Source: Mesorhizobium_K marinum
GTDB taxonomy: Bacteria; Pseudomonadota; Alphaproteobacteria; Rhizobiales; Rhizobiaceae
Strand: one strand, 5' to 3'
NCBI RefSeq assembly: GCF_040813715.1
Contig: NZ_JBFOCH010000001.1
Length of the DNA stretch: 64,000 bases
Shown: positions 33,993 to 41,603 of the stretch, one piece after another
Position numbering within the stretch: the first letter of the stretch is position 1
Layout of the letters: the number at the start of each line of letters is the position of its first letter
Notes under the pieces: model-generated
Databases searched by the model: none
Told to the model about the DNA's origin: nothing
What the model saw: only the letters and a program-made list of their open reading frames with translations
Translations under genes and position numbers: made by a program

Positions 33993-34023
33993 AATGTGGC
34001 GTCCGACAGCTTTTCGCCACATT
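33993..34023. promoter_or_regulatory. 9-bp inverted repeat after accA
   Basis: AATGTGGCG (33993-34001) and CGCCACATT (34015-34023) are exact inverted arms with a 13-base spacer holding TTTT. There is no T-run after the second arm. It sits 20 bases after accA and 160 bases before the L,D-transpeptidase-like gene, so it could end accA transcription or be an operator for the next gene. Confidence 0.4.
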
Positions 34024-34183
34024 AATGTCGAAGCCTGCCCGTCAAGCTGACCTGGGGACAGGGACGGCAGACGGGGGTTGTGGTAATCAATTCTCAAGGT
34101 TAACGGACCTAAAATGTCCGTCGACCTGCCATGAACCCGCCGGCCCTATTCGAACGCGCCGCCTAACGGACGAAACCAGACCA

Positions 34184-35473
34184 ATGATCGCAAACGTGAT
34201 CCGCGCCGCATTCCTCACCGCTGCAATCGCCGCAGCCGGATGCACGGGGTCCGACATCAGCGGCATCTCGACCGGCGGAAACCCGGCCGCGGAGAAGCAG
34301 CTTTCCTCGAAGCGGCTGGCCGAAATGCAGGCCAAGGGCATGAGCCGGACGTCGCCCGTCATGGCCCGCATCTTCAAGGAAGAAGGCAAGCTCGAAATCT
34401 GGAAGCAGAAGACGAACGGCCGCTACGACATCCTCGCGAGCTACGACATCTGCAAGTGGTCCGGCAAGCTCGGGCCGAAGTTCATCGAGGGCGACCGCCA
34501 GGCGCCAGAGGGCTTCTACACCGTGCGTCCCACGCAGATGAACCCGCGCTCCAGCTACCACCTCGCCTTCAACATCGGCTATCCCAACGCCTACGATCGC
34601 GCCAACGGGCGTACAGGCCAGCACCTGATGGTGCACGGCGCCTGCTCGTCGTCGGGCTGCTACTCGATGACCAACGAGCAGATCGAGGAAATCTATGCAT
34701 TCGGCCGCGACGCGTTCCGCGGCGGCCAGACCGAGTTCCAGATCCAGGCCTTCCCCTTCAGGATGACGGCCGCCAACATGGCGCGCTATCGCGACGATCC
34801 CAACTTCGCCTTCTGGACAATGCTCAAGGAAGGCTACGACCAGTTCGAGATCACCAAGGTGCCGCCCAAGGTCGATGTTTGCGAGAAGCGCTACGTCTTC
34901 AACCGCATTCCGGAGGGCACTGCGACCTTCAACCCGACGGGCGCCTGCCCGGCGTCGACGCAGCCGGGAACGCTGGCGACCGCCTACCAGTCCTACCAGA
35001 AAAGCTATGAAGCCGCTTTCGCAACCGCGGCGAAGAAGAGCTCGAAGCTGCCGCCGAAGCCCACCATCGCGGGGCTGAAGGAAGCCAATCTCGTCGCCGA
35101 CTGGACCAAGAAGCGGGCCCGCGGCGAGCGCATTCCGGTGGAGCCGCCGTCGATGAATCAGGACGGAACGGTGAGCCAGACCGCCCAGATGGGTCGCATC
35201 GATTCGCCGGCCGGGCGCCGCCAGGCTGAAATCGACGAAGCCGCCGCCGAGAAGGCCAAGGCCGAAGCCGAGAAGAAGCGGATCGAACTGGCGAAGGCTG
35301 AAGAGAAGAAGCGCCTGGCCGAGCAGGCTGAAGCCGATGCGCAGGCGGCGACCCCTGTCGTCGCCACCGGCGCCGTGAACACGCAGGAAGCGCCGGTCGA
35401 GGCCGCGCCCGCCGACAATCCGGGCCTCTTCAACAGCGCGCGCAAGCGGATCGCCAACATCTTCGGCAGCTGA
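34184..35473 (+). CDS. YafK-type L,D-transpeptidase-like lipoprotein
   Basis: 429 residues from the ATG at 34184. A lipoprotein signal with lipobox AAAGC places Cys about residue 20 as the lipid anchor. The YkuD/YafK catalytic domain includes APEGFYTVRPTQMNP and the active-site region HLMVHGACSSSGCYSM, with His and Cys in the usual HGxxxSxGC-like order. The C-terminal 120 residues are an Ala/Glu/Lys-rich helical stretch (AAAEKAKAEAEKKRIELAK), probably spanning the periplasm. A role in peptidoglycan cross-linking or in cleaving lipoprotein links is inferred from the family. tusA follows within six bases. Confidence 0.87.
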   Translation: MIANVIRAAFLTAAIAAAGCTGSDISGISTGGNPAAEKQLSSKRLAEMQAKGMSRTSPVMARIFKEEGKLEIWKQKTNGRYDILASYDICKWSGKLGPKFIEGDRQAPEGFYTVRPTQMNPRSSYHLAFNIGYPNAYDRANGRTGQHLMVHGACSSSGCYSMTNEQIEEIYAFGRDAFRGGQTEFQIQAFPFRMTAANMARYRDDPNFAFWTMLKEGYDQFEITKVPPKVDVCEKRYVFNRIPEGTATFNPTGACPASTQPGTLATAYQSYQKSYEAAFATAAKKSSKLPPKPTIAGLKEANLVADWTKKRARGERIPVEPPSMNQDGTVSQTAQMGRIDSPAGRRQAEIDEAAAEKAKAEAEKKRIELAKAEEKKRLAEQAEADAQAATPVVATGAVNTQEAPVEAAPADNPGLFNSARKRIANIFGS

Positions 35474-35478
35474 TCGCC

Positions 35479-35730
35479 TTGCACGACACGTCGACCTACG
35501 ACCTCAGGGGCCTGAAATGCCCCCTGCCGGTGCTTCGCGCGAAGAAGCGCATGGCCGCAATGCAGCCGGGCGAAAGGCTGTGGCTGGAGACGACCGATCC
35601 GCTGGCAACGCTCGACATCCCTGCCTTCTGCGCCGACGAAGGGCACAGGCTGATCGATCGCGAAGCGGTTGACGGCGGGCACCGCTTCCTGGTCGAGCGC
35701 GGGCCGCCGGCGCCGTCCGGTCGCTCCTGA
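35479..35730 (+). CDS. tusA: TusA-family sulfurtransferase
   Basis: 83 residues with a TTG start at 35479. The SirA/TusA signature DLRGLKCPLPVLRAKK carries the persulfide-forming Cys, followed by the conserved TTDPLATLDIPAFC. Such proteins relay sulfur for tRNA thiolation or molybdenum cofactor work; the partner here is unknown. It follows the L,D-transpeptidase-like gene with six bases between and is followed by a strong terminator. Confidence 0.87.
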   Translation: MHDTSTYDLRGLKCPLPVLRAKKRMAAMQPGERLWLETTDPLATLDIPAFCADEGHRLIDREAVDGGHRFLVERGPPAPSGRS

Positions 35731-35828
35731 TCTTTTTTGCAAGGTGGCGGAACCTTTCGCCCGGCGGCGCATTGTTGGGAGACGGCAGGCTGTCCCCCGA
35801 CCCCCCAAATGCCCGCCGTCCAGTCTCC

Positions 35829-35857
35829 AGCCGGCCGCAAGGCCGGCTTTTCTTTTC
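35829..35857 (+). terminator. Intrinsic terminator between tusA and cobW
   Basis: AGCCGGCC and GGCCGGCT pair perfectly around GCAA, followed by TTTTCTTTT. It lies about 100 bases after tusA and seven bases before the end of the convergent CobW-type gene, so it may serve both strands but is best for the plus strand. Confidence 0.8.
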
Positions 35858-35863
35858 CAGGAC

Positions 35864-36985
35864 CTAGCGCAGGCCGGCGATGGCGAGCGGGTTGTCTACC
35901 AGCGCCGCCCGGTCCGGCGTATCCACCGCCGGTGTGTCGGTGAAGGCGGCGAACAAGCGCCTGACATAGTCCGCGGGCATGTCGAACGTGATCAGGACGA
36001 GCCGCGTTCCGCGCGTTGCGTCCGGCCATGCCGGCAGGCGGGCGGGCGGATGCAACAGGCGCTGGACGCCATGCACGACCAGCGGGCGCGACGGATCGTC
36101 GGCCAGTTCGATGACGCCCTTCATGCGCAACAGCTTGTCGCCGTGGGCCGAACGCAAGAGGTCCAGGAACATCTCTATCGCCGCGTAGGGGACCGGCTTG
36201 TCGTGCGTCAGCGTGAACGTCCTGATCCGCGAATCGTGCCTGTGATGCTCGCGATGGTCGCCATGATCGTGGCCGTGCCCATGGCCGGGCCCGCAATCGC
36301 CATGCGCGTGCGCAGCTTCTTCGCCAAGCCAGCGACGGACATCGGCGGACTTGCTGGCGGGATTGTAGACGCCGCAGTCGAAAAGCGCCGAACAGCCCGT
36401 CCCGGGCGTACGGGCATCGATGATCGGCGCCGAAGGATTGATGTGCCGCAGCCGCGCCGCGAGCACCTCCAACGCGCCCTGATCCTGAACGAGATCGGAC
36501 TTCGCGATGACGAGACGGTCGGCGACGGCGACCTGCTTTACCGCCTCGATGTGGGCGTCGAGGGTCGCTTCGGCGTTGACCGCGTCGACCAGCGCGATGA
36601 CGCCGTCGAGCCTGTAGGCCTGGACCAGGGCGGGATGGCCCATGATCGATTGCAGGACGGGCGCCGGATCGGCAAGACCGGTGGTCTCGACGATCACGCG
36701 CGCGAGACGCGCGATGCGGCCGGTCTGCAGCCGGTCGACCAGGTCGGCAAGCGTGTCCACGAGGTCGCCGCGCACCGTGCAGCACAGGCAGCCGTCCGCC
36801 AGCTGGATGATGCCGTCGGACGAGTTCTCGACCAGCAGGTGGTCGATCGCGACATCGCCGAACTCGTTGATGATGACGGCCGTGTCGGCCAGCGCCGGGT
36901 CCTTCAGCAGCCGGTTGAGCAAGGTGGTCTTGCCGGCGCCCAGGAACCCCGTCAGCACGGAGACCGGTATGGGTCCCGGGATCAT
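35864..36985 (-). CDS. CobW/COG0523-type G3E GTPase metallochaperone
   Basis: 373 residues. Walker A is GFLGAGKTTLLNR, the metal-binding CxCC motif is GCLCCTVR, and the guanine-specificity region is IAKSDL (variant of NKxD). A histidine cluster (HAHGDCGPGHGHGHDHGD, about residues 225-242) precedes the C-terminal CobW_C domain. COG0523 proteins deliver Zn, Co or Fe-type metals to enzymes; this His-rich form suggests Zn or Co, but a cobalamin role is not shown and cobST lie 9 kb away. Its start overlaps the stop of the dac gene by four bases (ATGA). Confidence 0.88.
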   Translation of the reverse strand: MIPGPIPVSVLTGFLGAGKTTLLNRLLKDPALADTAVIINEFGDVAIDHLLVENSSDGIIQLADGCLCCTVRGDLVDTLADLVDRLQTGRIARLARVIVETTGLADPAPVLQSIMGHPALVQAYRLDGVIALVDAVNAEATLDAHIEAVKQVAVADRLVIAKSDLVQDQGALEVLAARLRHINPSAPIIDARTPGTGCSALFDCGVYNPASKSADVRRWLGEEAAHAHGDCGPGHGHGHDHGDHREHHRHDSRIRTFTLTHDKPVPYAAIEMFLDLLRSAHGDKLLRMKGVIELADDPSRPLVVHGVQRLLHPPARLPAWPDATRGTRLVLITFDMPADYVRRLFAAFTDTPAVDTPDRAALVDNPLAIAGLR

Positions 36986-38247
36986 TGATCCAGCGTCGTC
37001 AGCGCGTCTTCGTCCGTCGCCTCGGTGTCCAGCGCGGCGGAATCGCCGAGCGCGGCAGGCTCGGCCCCCTCAGGAGCGGGGATGTCGGGGCGCCAGTCCG
37101 GCAGCGGGATATCCGGATCGTAGCCGGCGGCAACCGCAGCCTGCTTCTTCAGTTCCTCGGCCTCGCGCGCGGCCTTGTCCGCCGCGTCCTGGATCAGCAG
37201 GGCCGCGACCGAGGGCGTGGCCGGTCCGGTGGCCGTGCCGACCCGGATCGGCACGAGATCGCGCGGCCCCTCGCGCTTGGCGAGGTAGGACGCCGGCTCG
37301 GCCTTGCCGTCCTTCTTGCGCTGCGCGGCCGCCTCGCGCTCGCGCTTGCGCAGCGCCTGGCTGCCGGCCTTGGTGCACAGCGCCTCGCGCATGTTGGTCG
37401 CCTTGTCGAGGCCGGCGCCGGTCGGCTTCATGGCCGCGAGCGACAAGCCGCCGGCGGTCGGCTCGGCAAACCCCTTGGCCAGCAGGCCCGCCGCCGCCTC
37501 GTTGCGCCCCTTCACCGACGTCGCGCCGATGACGATGGCCATCAGCGTGCGTCCGTCGCGCGTCGCCGAGGCCACCAGGTTGTAGCCGGCCGGGCAGGTA
37601 TAGCCCGTCTTCATGCCGTCGGCGCCCTCGAAGCGCCCGATCAGCGCGTTGTGGCTGGCGATGACCTGCTTGCCGGACGACAGGCCCTCGATCGAGAAAT
37701 AGGATGCGTATTCAGGGAACTCCCGGCGAAGCGCCGAAGCGAGAATGCCGAGGTCGCGCGCCGTGGTGTACTGCTGGTCGTCGTGCAGGCCGTGCGCATT
37801 GACCCAGTGCGACCCCGTCATGCCAAGGCGCTGGGCTTCCGCGTTCATGCGCGCGGCGAACTCCGCTTCCGATCCGGCAAGGCTCTCGCCGATCGACGTC
37901 GCCACATCGTTGGCCGACTTCACCATGATGATCTTGATCGCGTCGTCGAGCGTGATGACGGTGCCGACGGGATAGCCCATCTTGCTCGGCGCCTCGTTGG
38001 CGGCGTTGGCCGAGACGCGAATGGGCGACTGCATCGTCACCTCGCCCGACTTCACGGCCCGGAAGGCGACATAGGTCGTCATCAGCTTGGTCAGCGAAGC
38101 CGGATACCAGCGCGCGAAAGGCTGCTCGCTTTCCAGGACCTGGCCGCTGGTCGCGTCGAACAGCAGCGACGGGCCGGCGCTTGCCGGCTGGCCCGCCAAA
38201 CCCGCGATGGCCAGGACCGCGAAACCGAGAGAAAGCATGTGCCGCAT
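36982..38247 (-). CDS. D-alanyl-D-alanine carboxypeptidase (penicillin-binding protein, S11)
   Basis: 421 residues from the ATG at 38247 (MRHMLSLGFAVLAIAGLAG) with a signal peptide ending near ASAGPS. Serine peptidase S11 motifs are SLTK (catalytic Ser and Lys), SAN in IIMVKSANDVATSIGE, and KTG in DGMKTGYTCPAG. It trims the terminal D-Ala of peptidoglycan pentapeptides. The C-terminal 150 residues are Lys/Arg- then Pro/Asp-rich, longer than in DacA and without a clear amphipathic anchor helix. It is the first gene of a pair with the CobW-type GTPase gene. Confidence 0.9.
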   Translation of the reverse strand: MRHMLSLGFAVLAIAGLAGQPASAGPSLLFDATSGQVLESEQPFARWYPASLTKLMTTYVAFRAVKSGEVTMQSPIRVSANAANEAPSKMGYPVGTVITLDDAIKIIMVKSANDVATSIGESLAGSEAEFAARMNAEAQRLGMTGSHWVNAHGLHDDQQYTTARDLGILASALRREFPEYASYFSIEGLSSGKQVIASHNALIGRFEGADGMKTGYTCPAGYNLVASATRDGRTLMAIVIGATSVKGRNEAAAGLLAKGFAEPTAGGLSLAAMKPTGAGLDKATNMREALCTKAGSQALRKREREAAAQRKKDGKAEPASYLAKREGPRDLVPIRVGTATGPATPSVAALLIQDAADKAAREAEELKKQAAVAAGYDPDIPLPDWRPDIPAPEGAEPAALGDSAALDTEATDEDALTTLDQ

Positions 38248-38433
38248 CGATGATCCCGCCTTTGGATCCGGGGCTTCCCGGGTGTTCCAGCGCCGCAATA
38301 GAAGAAGCCAAGGACGGCGCCTGAGGCGGCGACCCTGCGCATCGTTATGTGCTATCTAGCCTATCTGACCTCAAGATGGCAAAAAGCCCGGATTCGGGCA
38401 ACAGCCCGGCACTTCAATATCACGGGAAATCCG

Positions 38434-39597
38434 ATGCCGATTCTGAACCGCGCCGCCGAACTGCAGGACGAGATCACGACCTGGCGCCGACACATCCACC
38501 GCACGCCGGAACTCGGCTTCGATCTCTACCAGACCGCGGAGTTCGTGGCGGCGCGGCTGAGGGAGTTCGGCTGCGACGAAGTCGCGACGGGCATCGCCCG
38601 CACGGGCGTCGTCGGCGTCATCAGGGGCCGCCTCGGCGACGGCCCGGCGATCGGCCTGCGCGCCGACATGGACGCGCTGCCGATCGAGGAGACGAGCGGC
38701 GCGCCGCATGCCTCGACCGTGCCCGGCAAGATGCACGCCTGCGGCCACGACGGGCATACCGCGATGCTGCTCGGAGCGGCGAAGTACCTGGCCGAGACCC
38801 GCAATTTCGCGGGCACCGTGGCGGTGATCTTCCAGCCGGCCGAAGAGGGCGGCGGCGGTGGCCGGGAAATGGTCCGCGACGGCATCATGGAGCGCTTCGG
38901 CATCACCCGCGTCTTCGGCATGCACAACATGCCCGGCCTGCCGGTCGGGCAGTTCGCGATCCGGCCGGGCGCCATCATGGCGGCGACCGCCGAGTTCAAC
39001 GTGCGCGTGCGCGGCCGCGGCGCCCACGCGGCGATGCCGCATGTCGGCATCGACCCCATCGTCGCGGCGAGCCAGATCGTCATGGCGTTCCAGACCATCG
39101 CCTCGCGCACCGTCGACCCGACCGATTCGGTCGTCGTCTCGGTGACCAAGTTCAACGCCGGCTCGGCCTACAACGTCATTCCCGAGCAGGTCGATCTCGC
39201 CGGTACCGTGCGCTCGCTCAAGGCCGAGGTGGCCGCCCTCACCGAGGAGCGCATGCGCGCCATCTGCGAGGGCATCGGCCGCGCCGCCGGCGCGACCGTG
39301 ACGATGGACTTCAAGCCCAACTACCCGGTCACGGTCAACGATCCGGGCGAGGCCGCCTTCGCCGGCGACGTCGCCGCGACGGTGGCCGGAGAGGCGGCCA
39401 TCCACCGCTCCGTCGCGCCGCTGATGGGCGGCGAGGATTTCTCCTACATGCTGCAGGCGCGCCCCGGCGCCTTCATCTTCGTCGGCAACGGCGACACGGC
39501 GAACCTTCACCACCCGTCCTACGACTTCAACGACGAAGCGACGCCGCACGGCGTGAGCTACTGGGTCAAGCTCGCCGAGACCGCGCTCGCCGCATGA
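38434..39597 (+). CDS. M20D-family amidohydrolase (hippurate hydrolase-like)
   Basis: 387 residues from the ATG at 38434 (MPILNRAAELQDEI), preceded by GGGAAA. Metal-dependent aminoacylase/carboxypeptidase of the HipO/AbgA group. Motifs are GLRADMDALPIEE, MHACGHDGHTAMLLG, FQPAEEGGGGG (catalytic Glu pair) and the late MGGEDFSYML. The lid/dimerisation domain RGRGAHAAMPHVGIDPI is complete. It hydrolyses N-acyl amino acids or related amides; the substrate is unknown. It is the last core gene before the tRNA and the integrated element. Confidence 0.9.
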   Translation: MPILNRAAELQDEITTWRRHIHRTPELGFDLYQTAEFVAARLREFGCDEVATGIARTGVVGVIRGRLGDGPAIGLRADMDALPIEETSGAPHASTVPGKMHACGHDGHTAMLLGAAKYLAETRNFAGTVAVIFQPAEEGGGGGREMVRDGIMERFGITRVFGMHNMPGLPVGQFAIRPGAIMAATAEFNVRVRGRGAHAAMPHVGIDPIVAASQIVMAFQTIASRTVDPTDSVVVSVTKFNAGSAYNVIPEQVDLAGTVRSLKAEVAALTEERMRAICEGIGRAAGATVTMDFKPNYPVTVNDPGEAAFAGDVAATVAGEAAIHRSVAPLMGGEDFSYMLQARPGAFIFVGNGDTANLHHPSYDFNDEATPHGVSYWVKLAETALAA

Positions 39598-39660
39598 GTG
39601 GAAAAGCCTGATCGAAGACAGTTGGCGAATTGGCCGGAAGGGGCTATGTGTCAGCCGGCT

Positions 39661-39737
39661 GGTCCCGTAGCTCAGTAGGATAGAGCGGCAGATTCCTAAT
39701 CTGTAGGTCGCAGGTTCGATTCCTGCCGGGATCACCA
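39661..39737 (+). tRNA. tRNA-Arg(CCT)
   Basis: A complete cloverleaf. The acceptor arms GGTCCCG (39661-39667) and CGGGATC (39727-39733) pair with one G-U, followed by A and an encoded CCA. The D arm is TAGCTCAGTAGGATAGAG, the anticodon loop TTCCTAA gives anticodon CCT, and the T loop is GGTTCGATTCC. The 3' 45 bases are also the left attachment site of the integrated element, which rebuilds the gene exactly. Confidence 0.95.
39693..39737. repeat. attL: 45-bp direct repeat in tRNA-Arg
   Basis: Identical to 48958-49002, starting at the first base of the anticodon loop (TTCCTAATCTGTAGG...) and ending with CCA. Tyrosine integrases commonly cross over in the anticodon loop, consistent with these limits. 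Confidence 0.93.
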
Positions 39738-39785
39738 ATCAAAATCAGAGGCTTACGTATCGTAGATTGCTCAGGTCGTTCCCGA

Positions 39786-39814
39786 TGGGGACGCTAATGG
39801 GGACGTGAGGTGCC
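39786..39814 (+). repeat. Left arm-type repeats TGGGGACG (two copies)
   Basis: TGGGGACG occurs at 39786-39793 and 39798-39805, 12 bases apart, and the second continues as GTGCC at 39810-39814 after a three-base break. The same octamer occurs three times beside the right end, in the same orientation. These are likely integrase arm-binding sites. Confidence 0.6.
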
Positions 39815-39955
39815 ACAGGAGGTCCATGACGTGACCGACAAACCCTGCTCCGACCAATCCGTGAAGGTCTCCCATCGGCCTGCCATGATTCTGACCTGTA
39901 CAAACATGCTGTAGCGGGTCAATTCCGGTTCAAGCCGCCTCGTCTTGATCTGCAT
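39794..39955 (-). CDS. Probable small protein near attL, 53 residues
   Basis: ATG at 39955 with AAGGAAG six bases upstream, a strong ribosome site. The product starts MQIKTRRLEPELTRYSMFVQ and goes on VRIMAGRWETFTDWSEQ. The alternation of charged and hydrophobic residues resembles short basic beta proteins found next to attachment sites of proteobacterial islands. The 3' end runs into an arm-type repeat. It is transcribed in the same direction as the polymerase-like gene. The function is unknown and the call rests on start site and sequence character. Confidence 0.45.
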   Translation of the reverse strand: MQIKTRRLEPELTRYSMFVQVRIMAGRWETFTDWSEQGLSVTSWTSCGTSRPH

Positions 39956-40139
39956 GTGCTGCTTCCTTTCCGTGTTGCCGGTCGAACACGTGACCAAGGG
40001 CAGCCGTAGCGGTTCCGACAGAAGTTCTGGCTATACCAGCGTCCGACATTCAGGTGCTGGACAAGCCACTCGATACTGTTCCTTGGCTCAATCATTCGGG
40101 TCGCGGCGTTGTCGTCCGAACCCTCTGCGGAGTGGCTTA

Positions 40140-40266
40140 CGGGACCCCCTATAGGGTGTTCGAGAGGGTGACCCGTAGGGTCATGGCCAGTGGTTAGGGG
40201 CAGAGAATGATACCTGAGATGGAAGCATCAGTAGGAACTACACCCTAAGGGAATAGCCCCTTAGTC
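40140..40266. repeat. Cluster of short palindromes beside the polymerase-like gene
   Basis: Within 125 bases there are CCCCTATAGGGTG near 40145, GACCCGTAGGGTC near 40169, ACCCTAAGGG near 40242, and a TTAGGGGC/GCCCCTTAG pair near 40194 and 40254. The last overlaps the end of the polymerase-like gene and could terminate it. Together with the region 39956-40139, in which I see no gene, this may hold a replication origin or protein-binding sites. Confidence 0.4.
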
Positions 40267-41583
40267 AACGTAGCCGATGGTTCCCGTCTTAGCCTTGAAC
40301 ACGTCCAACATCACCTGCCTTGCATCTCCTGCGTCACTCTCACGTACCAGGATCGCGTCATGTATGGGCAGAGCTACGATCTCCAGCTCGATCAGCTCCA
40401 GCAAGATGGCGACCATGATCTCGCTCTCCATGAATTGAGCTTCATGGCCGAGCCCACGAAAGAAGAGGTCCGCAATGCCCGGATGATAGGCCATGATCGC
40501 GGCGGCAACATCCACAGCGTCGTGCTTGCTCTCGAACTTCGGCCTCACGCCCTGAGGCATCTGGGTGATCGGAGAGGTGCGGAAGAACATCGAGTTCATG
40601 ACCTTCTTGATCCCGTCGCGCTGACGTTCGTAGCCGGGGATGGCGTAGAGGTCCTTGTCGGGCGGCTGGATACCTTTCATGGCGTAGAACAAGCGCGGTG
40701 CCATCTGGCCGTAATCCAACTCGACGATCGCCTCACCTTGGATGATGAGAGCGGCCTCACGCTGCTGCTTGTTGAGCGGTATCCAGAACCCGCCATACAA
40801 CCGCCCACCGCAGGAGAACTTACCCCTCGTGAACATGCGGCGCAGCGAGCGTTGGCGCGGATCGACGCGCACGGGCTTTCCCGGCATGAGGTCGGGATCG
40901 AGGCCGATGTCCACATCCGCAAGCCATGCGTTGATCGCGCGCATCTGCTCTCGGAACAGATCGGTGGATGGCGTGTCGGTGTAATTGACCAGCGGGGGGT
41001 GAACCTTCGGGTCGGTCTTCGGAGCCCGCAGGTAGATGATCTCGGCAGGTGGATGTTGCCCGATGTCTTTCGCTGTGATCCCGAGCGTGTTGATGCGGTC
41101 GAGCAACCTTTCACCCGGCTCGATGGTCGTTCTCGCGGCGACCCCGAAGGTTCCCTGATACCCCTTCACCTGACGGACGTAATCAACCTCTGGCTTCGAC
41201 ACTTTGTCGAGGATGTCGGGCAGCTTCTTGTTGATCGCCGGAGCCTTGTAGCGAGCAGCCGCGCTCAATACCTGCCCCGAGCGGCTGACGTAGATACGCT
41301 TCGGAAGGTCGAAGACATGGTGATTTATGAGGTCGCACAGGATGGCCTCTACGGTCGCCTCAAAGGTCGCCTGATCGCGTTCCTTGCGACGCCTCTTTCG
41401 GGGCGCTCGATGATCCTCAAACGCCTCTACGATCCCGATGGCTTCTGCAACGAGGGCCTTCGCCTTGTCGGTCAGCGCATAGCGCCACGGGTTGAAGGAG
41501 CGGTCTCGCGGGCCCTTCTTGGTCGGGGCAACCTCGTCGAGGTCGACGTTGCCCTCTCCGGGTACTTCGTCAATGGCTTCCAA
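40261..41583 (-). CDS. Polymerase-like protein with family A DNA polymerase palm motifs
   Basis: 440 residues. The C-terminal half carries three elements in the order and spacing of a family A polymerase: motif A IVELDYGQMAPRL (Asp290), a motif B-like helix RDGIKKVMNSMFF with the R-x3-K pattern (Arg322, Lys326), and motif C ALPIHDAILV (Asp409; HDA instead of HDE). The helix before motif C, EIMVAILLELIEL, also fits. Upstream is the family hallmark CGGRLYGGFWIPL (residues 258-270). No exonuclease or full thumb is visible, and the first 200 residues are basic and unassigned. I recognise similar proteins in proteobacterial islands, usually called hypothetical. A role in element replication or repair synthesis is inference. 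It follows the finger-protein gene by 20 bases. Confidence 0.65.
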   Translation of the reverse strand: MEAIDEVPGEGNVDLDEVAPTKKGPRDRSFNPWRYALTDKAKALVAEAIGIVEAFEDHRAPRKRRRKERDQATFEATVEAILCDLINHHVFDLPKRIYVSRSGQVLSAAARYKAPAINKKLPDILDKVSKPEVDYVRQVKGYQGTFGVAARTTIEPGERLLDRINTLGITAKDIGQHPPAEIIYLRAPKTDPKVHPPLVNYTDTPSTDLFREQMRAINAWLADVDIGLDPDLMPGKPVRVDPRQRSLRRMFTRGKFSCGGRLYGGFWIPLNKQQREAALIIQGEAIVELDYGQMAPRLFYAMKGIQPPDKDLYAIPGYERQRDGIKKVMNSMFFRTSPITQMPQGVRPKFESKHDAVDVAAAIMAYHPGIADLFFRGLGHEAQFMESEIMVAILLELIELEIVALPIHDAILVRESDAGDARQVMLDVFKAKTGTIGYVD

Positions 41584-41603
41584 TTCTCTTCCCGTCGGTT
41601 TCG

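Noticed and set aside
35864..36985. CobW as a cobalamin-pathway gene linked to cobST
   Set aside because: It pairs by overlap with a carboxypeptidase gene, not with cobST 9 kb away, and COG0523 proteins serve several metals; the name alone is not evidence.
38382..38400. Hairpin GCCCG/CGGGC with a T-run on the minus strand upstream of the hippurate hydrolase-like gene
   Set aside because: It would stop antisense transcripts entering the dac promoter region; no minus-strand gene reads into it from the right, so a functional terminator is not supported.
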